A DNA stretch of 21,500 bases. It comes from Apostichopus californicus. Taxonomy: Eukaryota; Echinodermata; Holothuroidea; Aspidochirotida; Stichopodidae. Position numbers and translations under genes: made by a program. Below the pieces are notes generated by a model, which searched no databases, was not told the DNA's origin, and worked only from the letters and a program-made list of their open reading frames with translations. Within the stretch, counting starts at the first letter, position 1, and every line of letters begins with the position of its first letter. This document shows, in pieces, positions 10,801 to 19,800 of this stretch. The stretch covers positions 1-21,500 of the forward strand of contig JAIPMN010004308.1 of NCBI GenBank assembly GCA_020650975.1. Direction: 5' to 3'.

Positions 10801-13800
10801 TGTTACAACAGGTTTATTATTCATTCTTGTTTTCTGCAGTATAGTCTTCAGTATGTTTGCCAATAAAACTATTTCCAAAACAAAACAAAGTAAGCACTTC
10901 CATTTCAGTGTGATATGTACACTAGCCATTATCTCTAAGATTATACCTTCCATCCCTCTACACATCTGCTCAATCCTTCCACTCTCCACCCCCCCCCCCC
11001 TCAACTCCTCCTCCCCACATCCACTTTTAGTTACCTCAAGTGTTCTGTATCTTTCAGGAAATCAAAGTTTCCTCTTACTCAAGAGCAGCTTCGTATTGTT
11101 AACCATCGAATAGGTATAATCCGGCGTGATGAAGTGGTGAAGGTGATCGCATTTGCAGGTACTGAAAATCCTTATGTTAATTATGATAAATGTTAACATA
11201 TAACTCAATGTTTTGTCTAGTCATACTATATGTGCATTAAATATGTCATTGTGTTCTTGCAATAGTAAACAGGGAAAAGATCTTCTTTGCATGATTACTT
11301 GAAGTTTAAACAGGAAATCAAACGTCTGCTAAAGTTTAAGCACCTTTAATACAATGTACAAGTAACGTTATATTACAGCAAGAACTCCCCCAAGAAATGT
11401 CCCATATCCCGACTAAGCCATCCATAAAATCTAAATAAAACTCTTTAAGATTTGCGGGTAAAATGACCTGTGTGGGTATCGTAACAGACATGTAACTACT
11501 TTTCCATGGATATATATTGTAGGCACTGGGAAGACAACTACTCTCATCAAATTTGCAGAGGCCAACCGATATCTTCATTTGTTGTATGTGGCTTTCAACA
11601 AGTAAGTACTGGTAGTAAAGTTAGTGTACCATCTATTTGCTATATGTGTAGGGGATGACAGTGGTAGTCGTATTGGGATGGGGGGGGATGGGTGGTCATA
11701 CTCGGCAACCAAGTATTGCTAGACATCGCAAGTAGTATCCAAATAACGGTGTATGAGAAAACTGGTAAACTGTAAGATACCCTTTGTCAGGAATATTTTG
11801 AACCTTGTTCAGTTCTTCAGTACTAAAAACCATCATTAAAGACTTAAAACCACTCAGCAGTCCACTGACAAATGTCAACCAGAACACCCTGTACTGCCAT
11901 AACACCTCCACTTGACTCATATTGCCCATCAAATGTGATTGACCCATTTACAAAGCCAAAGCATTTTCTCTTCTTGCTGTTTGTTTTAATTTAGGACAGT
12001 ACAGGTGGAGGCATCCAGAACATTTCCGGGAAACACAGAATGTCGAACAACTCATTCACTCGCCTTTGAGAAGGTTAAGCATAGGTAATATTTAACTAGT
12101 GTCATGTACAACTAACTGTGCACAAATCTAACATGTACAAATGTAACTGTGTCATGTCCAAATTGAAAGCAACTTTCTGCAATGGGTTTGGTAATTGTCA
12201 TATGCTGTTCAGAACTAAATCAATGCACCTTTTAGCTACATGTCACAAGTTTTGTGTCTAATTATGAACATAAACCTCAAAGTTTAGACATTTTTTGCCC
12301 TCCCAATTTGCTTTTGGTATGAGACTAGTGCTGGGACGACAAAGTTTCTTGGCAGCAACATTTGTCACGATTGATTAGCATTGGTTATTATTTGGTAGCT
12401 TACATTCATTTGATGGAAGAAAGTCTAGTTGGGTGTCTTTGGGCCTTGGAATTCAAATGTTTTCACTTGGGGACCCTTCTTTGGACCTTCATCATCTTGG
12501 TGGACCTCCAGTGGGAGTTGTTGTGGCTTTGTGAAGGTGTCTATGGGGGAGGAGGTATCCCCATCCCCTTTTGGAAAGTTTTATTTGATTTTGGCTGCTT
12601 AGTTGCAATATGGGGTTCAATTTTTAAGAGTTTTGAAGTAATTTACTTTTCAACATATTTCCACGTTTCTTTGCACACCAAAATTGTCTTTCTCCCGATT
12701 TTTGGCTGACCCTAACAAGGGTTGCAACTCCCACTTTGAATACCAGGGCCATAGAGTATAGGGTTGGTTAAATTTACAGAAGTTATCAACCCGAGGAAAT
12801 ATGCAGTTAGTAGGTATTGTAACTAACAATAGTAAATATCAAATTAATATCCATGTGAGTGTCACAGTCATCCATCCAACTCAAAAGTCTCTCAAGTTTG
12901 GTCTGCTTTTCATATCTTGTAATTGATTCTTCCAGGTATGGTCATAAGTTGACCTTTGACCTGAAACCATACACCATCAAGGATCTGCTTCCAGAGAGAC
13001 CTGAGGGTCAGATGTCAAAGCTGCAATGGGCGTTGTACGCAAGACTGGTCGGCAACACCATCAAGAGTTATGTGTCATCAGCAGACGACATCATTACAAC
13101 AAGACACGTACCAGAGACATATACTACTGCAGGCTCCCCTAGAGCAGTGTTGACACATCACGATAGAATGGTATGGTTCCTCATCAGTTATTTAGAAAAG
13201 AGTGTTAATTCAGAGGTTTAGTTTAGTGACAGACCTCATTTTAATAGTCTAGACGAAGTAAATTTATGGTAGAGTGGAATGACCTTCGGTTCACTTGTCT
13301 ATTCCCCCAAAATAGGGAGATTAGGGACAAAATTGGGAGAGTGAAATCCAAGTGAAACAAGATAAAAATATAAAAAATAATGTTTAACCTTATTACAAAG
13401 TTTGTTATGAATAGGTATCTTATTCTTTTACAACTACAACACTTCAAAATTCCAAAAATATATTGGTTACATATAGGTTACCTAAAAGATTGTGTACTAA
13501 AGGTAACACTAGAAGCGAATGGCACTCCCTCCCCCCCCCCCCCCCAAATAAAATTTCTCCACATTCTTAACACAGGTAAAAACATGACAAGCTGCCCTTA
13601 TGTCACAGAGCAGATGCTATGGTGCAGAGGCAACTTAAAATATAATTTGTAGTTTAGAGAGTCTCTGTGTCAAATGTAAACTCATTTTTTACAGATATAG
13701 ATCATATCAGGATTACTTTATGCCAAGTCTAGGGTTTAGAAATTGCACATCTATGGATTTAAATGCCTTAATTGTTACAGACATTTGACCAGATAGTTGA

Positions 13801-16800
13801 GAGTTTAACATATAAAGCTCTTTTTGAAATTAGTAGCTAAGAGGGTCCCTGGATTAAATGTGAATCCTTTTACGTAAGGTAGTATGTATATTGTGTATAA
13901 ACATATATGATGTTTCATTTGATCCTGATTGGATCAAATGACACCTTATGGGGGAGGGGTGGGGGGGGGATTTGCTAGAGATTGGTATATTAACTCTGGT
14001 AAAATGGTCCTTATATTGTATGCAGTGGCTTAATTGTTTCCAGGGGCTAAATTAAACATTTGCAGTATAATTTCTCTGATATTAAGACAAATATGCTTGA
14101 AGATACAATATAACATTTGCTATCATTCATTGCATGAGATTGCAGATGCTTGAAGTTTTGAGAAGAGTGTGTTCCATTGGTAATATAAACACATTCAATG
14201 AGTGCAACCATATCCACATGAGGAACATTATTGTACAATAACAATAACAATTGTTTCATTTGTTAGTTCAATCATTTTACCATTTTTTAAATCAAAATTC
14301 TGTTTACAGGCGATTCTGAAGGACGCAGAGTATCTTTGGGGGAGGATGATTGATGAAGATGACAGAGAAGCCCAGATTACTCACGATGGTGAGTGATCTG
14401 CATCCGCTGCTCAGATTGAAAATCTTGAATGTTATTAGAGCGTGTAAAACTTGGAACTATCAAATGGTCATCATAATACAGAGAAATGAGTTTTGAGGGC
14501 GTTGTGGTTTGTCTCCTATAAAATGCTATGGTTCCTGTTTACAAGCACCATGAGAGACAACACAGGACTTGGAACTATGAAATGGTTATCATAATACAGA
14601 GAAATTAGTTTTAAGTGCTTTGTAGTTTTGTCTCTTATAAAATGCCATGGTTCCTGTTTACAGGAACCATAAGAGACAACACAGGACTTGGAACTATCAA
14701 ATGATCATCATAATACAGAGAAATGAGTTTTGAGTGCTTTGTAGTTTTGTGTCCTATAAAATGCTATGGTTCCTGTTTACAAAAACTGCTACATATATCT
14801 TTCTACTTGTATAGCAATTTGCCCATTTTGGTTAGCAATTTGGGAAGGCGATATCAGATAAATGATTCCCTGTTAATAGCTTAAAGCAATATCGTGGCAG
14901 CAGTATGACAGTTGGTAACATTCTCTGCAATCAGAATTATAAAATATAAATATCAACTAAGCTTGAGCTAACAACATGTTCATGGCATGTTTACAAAGGA
15001 CTAGTTTGGATTTGCCTACAAGAATCAGGCTGGTAGTTATTTGTATTGAAGCTACTTACTATATTATTGCACAATTTGCTTTTATAGTCATTTGAATAAA
15101 TCTTTTGGGACTTTCAACATTTTGATAATGTCAACATTAAGATATGAAATTGTAGCCAGCTGCTGAATAGTTAAACTTTGCTGGTCTGTTTGTTGCCATC
15201 TATTAATAACTGTCTCTCTATCTTTTGTCTTCGTCTGGGTTACTTAAAAGTTTATCAGTTAAGTAAACCGATCATCTCTGATGTACAGTGTCTGCTCATC
15301 GATGAAGCCCAGGATCTCACTCCCGGTAAGAAAAGATCTCAAAGGAAAAGAGTTTTAAAGATGTAATATTTACCAGTAAATGAAAGCATGACATGATATG
15401 GAAAAAAAAACAGAATTTTGAGCTGTCAAATGGGCATCGTTCATTATTCATGTAAAATGAAAGCTTTTGCTGCGATGATGTCACAGCCAGGAATTTCTTT
15501 GCCTTACATGTCTGCTTTCACATTATCTTGTATTGAAAAATGCTTTCATTTGATGGGGAGTCAATTCTATTTCTATATTTCAACTAGCTCATCAAAACAT
15601 TCTTAATTGTATTCTGGAATCTCTGTCAGATGGCCAGTGTAACATATCATAGATTAATTTATTATGATTGTTGTATGGAATAATCTTTTGAAGTTACTAT
15701 TTTTGTATATTCATATACTTTATTACCTTATGTTTTTAGTGCCAATTGCACAACACAATTTCCTATCTTGCTGAGTAAAGTGATTGAAAGCAGTGCAGAT
15801 AGACAGACACAGTATGGCTGCTCAATTTTTCAAAACTCACCGACTACAGAGGTCGCAGGTCATTTGACTTTAGTCTTAGCTTCCTCCTGGTTTCTTGTTG
15901 CCTGATCAGAATATAGAAAAAGAAAACTGCAATTATTGTGATGTGAGGATTTGAAGTATTAAATCATCCAATTTTCCAATTCATCATTCTCCAGCTCAGC
16001 AGGATGTTCTTCTAAACCAGCCAATTCCAAAGATATTGGTAGGTGACCCTCATCAACAGATCTACAGCTTTAGAGGAGCAAGGAATGCCATGGATAACAT
16101 CCAAGCTGACACAGTTTATCATCTTACACAGGTATGAGCCATTCATGATAAAATACCTCACTCATAACCAGTATGGTCTTTGTATTCATGCTGGTTACAG
16201 TGGAACCACTCTCCATATGTGAATAGTACAAAGGCTCAGAAATTAAACCTGCACCTTTTCCTTTCTTGTCTGGTTCTAACTTTTTCTGAGCATTATTTGT
16301 CAGACTTGTGGAATTTTAAATAAAGTTTCTTTTTCTTTAAGACTTTTTTGTATACTTTGAAGTTATACCCAAAATTCTTGATAAGTTAAAGTTGTGGATT
16401 GTATGTGTCGGGTAAAATATCCTGCCATGCACACTATTCTTAAAAAGATAGCTTTAGTATCGTCACATCAAGTGTGTAAAACCATTTTAGGTTACGCTAC
16501 TTTTTAAAGTTAGAATAAAACCACCTAGTTTAGCTTACTTTCAACATAAGAGAGCATTGTGGCCAACTGTGTTGTTGTTAAGTGGTTATTAGGCAATAAC
16601 CTTGTGATGTAGTCAGTTGCAATGTGATCAAGTGTGTTGTAGTTATATTGGCAATGATCATGTGATGTGGTCAAGTGTTTTGCGGTCAAGTGTGTTGTGG
16701 TCAAGTGGTTGTTAGGCTTTGGTCTTGGATCTAAGGATTGCAGGTTCAAGTCCTGTCAGATCCAGTTCATTAGCTATTGAGGATATTGTCGTACTTCACT

Positions 16801-19800
16801 CAGGTGTATAAATGAGAACCAGTGTAGTAAATTGTATCCTATAGTGTGTCACCAGGATTGTGACTACACCCTATAGGATATCCCCCAGGGATGTGTAGAT
16901 GTGGTGTACATTACAACATTGCGCATTACTGTTTGAATTGTGCGCACTTTGGCATGTGGGTTTGACCAGTGTCACACAAGTAGCCAGTGACCGGAGGGTG
17001 CCAAGGTTAATGTGCGAGAGGACCTTTATTGTGATATACAAGACTGTAAACTTTCATTTCTTCAAGTTTAAGATATGTGGAATAAAGTTGTTGTCATCCA
17101 ATTGGCTAGGCTAATTACCTCCTAAAGAGCACCATGTTTGTGCAAGAATAAGTCATTCATATTGCTTTTTTTTCTGAACCTTGCCTTAGTCGTTTCAGAG
17201 AACCTGATTGGTTGCAAGTTGAATTTGTTTAATATGCAGTATTTGCAAAAATTCTGAATCAGCTTTTGAAAGTAACCTGTAAACTTGTTTCTTCAGTCCT
17301 TCAGATTTGGCTCGGAGATAGCTTACATGGCCAACTGCATATTGGATGTATTCAAAAACATGACAGATCAGACCATAGTTGGTACAGAGGAAGATGGTAA
17401 GGAGATCATGGTTCTACAGTACATTTATTTTAAACATTGCTCATAACATCTAACAAGTGCAAAGTACTAAGATGATGCTATTGTTAATTTACAGATACAG
17501 GTTTAGATGGTTTTGAACAGCTTCCATCCATTACAGAGAACATTGTTAAGAGTCTCAATGCACAATTAACGTACCTTAAGTATATGTTTGTGAGGAGGAA
17601 CATTGCCATCAGTTGCATGTTGGTAAAATGAAATTCTCACTAGTAATAACAAATATAGAGGGTTGATATATTGCAATGCTTATTTCTCATATATGTAAGT
17701 TGTACAGAAAGTATGAATTCAAAAATGTGCGGCACATATCATATGAAGGACACTATAAACACATATATTTGCAACAATGCTTGTGACCTTCCATGCTAGT
17801 AACCTTCTATGCTAGTGACCTCCCATGCTAGTGACCTTCTATGCTAGTGACCTTGTGACCTTCCATGCTAGTGACCTTGCATGCTAGTGACCTTGTGACC
17901 TTCCATGCTAGTGACCTTGTAACCTTCCATGCTAGTGACCTTGCAATGCTGAATTTGCATACAGCTTTAGAATTGCTTTTCTTATTTTAAATTTTATTAA
18001 GACAGAAGATTAGGAAATTCTCATTTAGAGTAAAGATGTCTGTCTTTGCAAAGAAATATGCTTTACATCAATCAGTGATATCAGATACTTTCCTTTCTTC
18101 TTGTTTTTATCTAGGTTCTCTGTGTGGGCAGCAGGTCGGCCAGAATGCCATAGTTTGTAGAGGAAACACAACAATCTTCAAGGAGGCTGTACGGCTCACC
18201 ACCATGGAAAATCATTCCCATCGTAGACTTGCCTTTACAGGAGTAAGTATATCCATAAACCTTGTCTGTTGTTTATTTCTTTATGTTACTTTCCTGCCTG
18301 TTCTCCAAAATATACAATCAGTAGATATTGTGAAGATTTAGGTGTATTTATGCCTAGTATTTTCCAACTTTGTGAATTTGGTATTTTTTGTAAGCCAGCC
18401 GTGCACTGCCCACTATTTTAGAGACAAGCTGATTTCATTGTTTTAACAGAGACACCATCTTAGTTACTAGATTGAATCTGCTGGGTAGTGAAATAAGGCA
18501 ATTTTTTTTTTTATAGTTTTGAGTAATACCAACAAAACAATACAGTGATTCTTATGAAATCTTAAAACAGCCTTTGACTTTATGGTATATATAAGAAAAT
18601 GTACAAATTGTAATACTGTGGTCACTGGTTTGTATCCCATTCTAGCCAAACATTCTTCAGAGTTTACTTGAAGGTATCCTTAATATTAAGAGGGATTCTT
18701 CTTGTATTCTGATGTAGGAAACTCATTCTTCTCTACAAGAATTGGCAAAGAGCATCTGCTCTCATCATGTTGTGAAAAAAAGCTCTGTTAGAATAGTCCA
18801 TCTATTGCATCGAAACACGCTCGGAAGAGGGCACTATAACGTGCAATTAGCATGGCTGGTCTCCACAAATCTGGGTTAAGGCTTCTTCTATGGGCAATAG
18901 GAAAAACTTGAAAAAACACAACAGCCTGTTTGCCACTGTTTCTCAGGGCTGTCCAAGGCAGAGGAACTAAACACCAGAAGCTGCTGCAAATATTGATAAT
19001 TAATACACATATAATTTTCTCATCTCCATTTAGCCTCTAATATTTTCACCTTCTTGACAAACCTTCCTTTTTATTTCCTGCTTTTCATCTCCTAGGGTTT
19101 CAACTTTGATAAATTAATGGATCTCTACAAGCTGAGCACTGGCTCTAGTAAGTAATAAACAACTTATGGAAATCAGTGTCTCTATTTGATGATCTCACTT
19201 TGAGAGGCATGATATGAAGTAAAGCTTTATCCTATTTCCAAATTAAACTAAAACTATATCCTACAGGTTATAGTAAAACTGTTTCCTACAGGTTATAATA
19301 AAACTGTTTCCTACAGGTTATATTTAATGATATATCTTACACATTATAGTTAAACTATATGTATCCTACAGGTTATAATAAAACTGTATCCTACAGGTTA
19401 TAGTAAAACTGTTTCCTACAGGTTATAATAAAACTGTTTCCTACAGGTTATAGTAAACTGTTTCCTACAGGTTATATTAATGATATATCCCACACGTTAT
19501 AGTTAAACTATATGTATCCTACAGGTTATAATAAAACTGTATCCTACAGGTTATATAAATAATATATCTTACAGGTCGTTTTGGTAAATCTGTATCCTAC
19601 AGGTTGTAGTAAAATTATATGAATCCTACAGGTCAAGTTTTATCCTACAGGTTTTAGTAAAACTTTATGTATCCCATATATATAGTAAATCTATATGTAT
19701 CCTACAGGTTATAGTAACACTATATCCTACAGGTTATAGTCAAACTATATCCTACAGGTTATAGTAAAACTATCCTACAGGTTATAGAAAAAATTTATCT

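Larger units (their letters stand above)
8398..11057 (+). other. FBH1 intron 5, the largest intron
   Basis: GTATGT..CAG intron of 2660 bp, phase 2. It holds the 138-bp duplication, seven dispersed GTGACTCGCGTGAC motifs (8736-10073) in an AT-rich background, a hAT MITE (10253-10643) and a C-rich tract near 10987-11000. The open frames here do not resemble proteins. Confidence 0.8.

Noticed and set aside
12300..12720. Transposon starting TAGTGCTGGGACGAC in intron 8
   Set aside because: No matching inverted terminus or target duplication could be found, so I do not call an element.
16574..16770. A functional tRNA gene
   Set aside because: A and B boxes are present but the acceptor stem does not pair and no clean anticodon arm forms, so a SINE head fits better.
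17782..17946. CRISPR-like array
   Set aside because: Units are contiguous and degenerate with no unique spacers, in a eukaryotic intron. It is a minisatellite.
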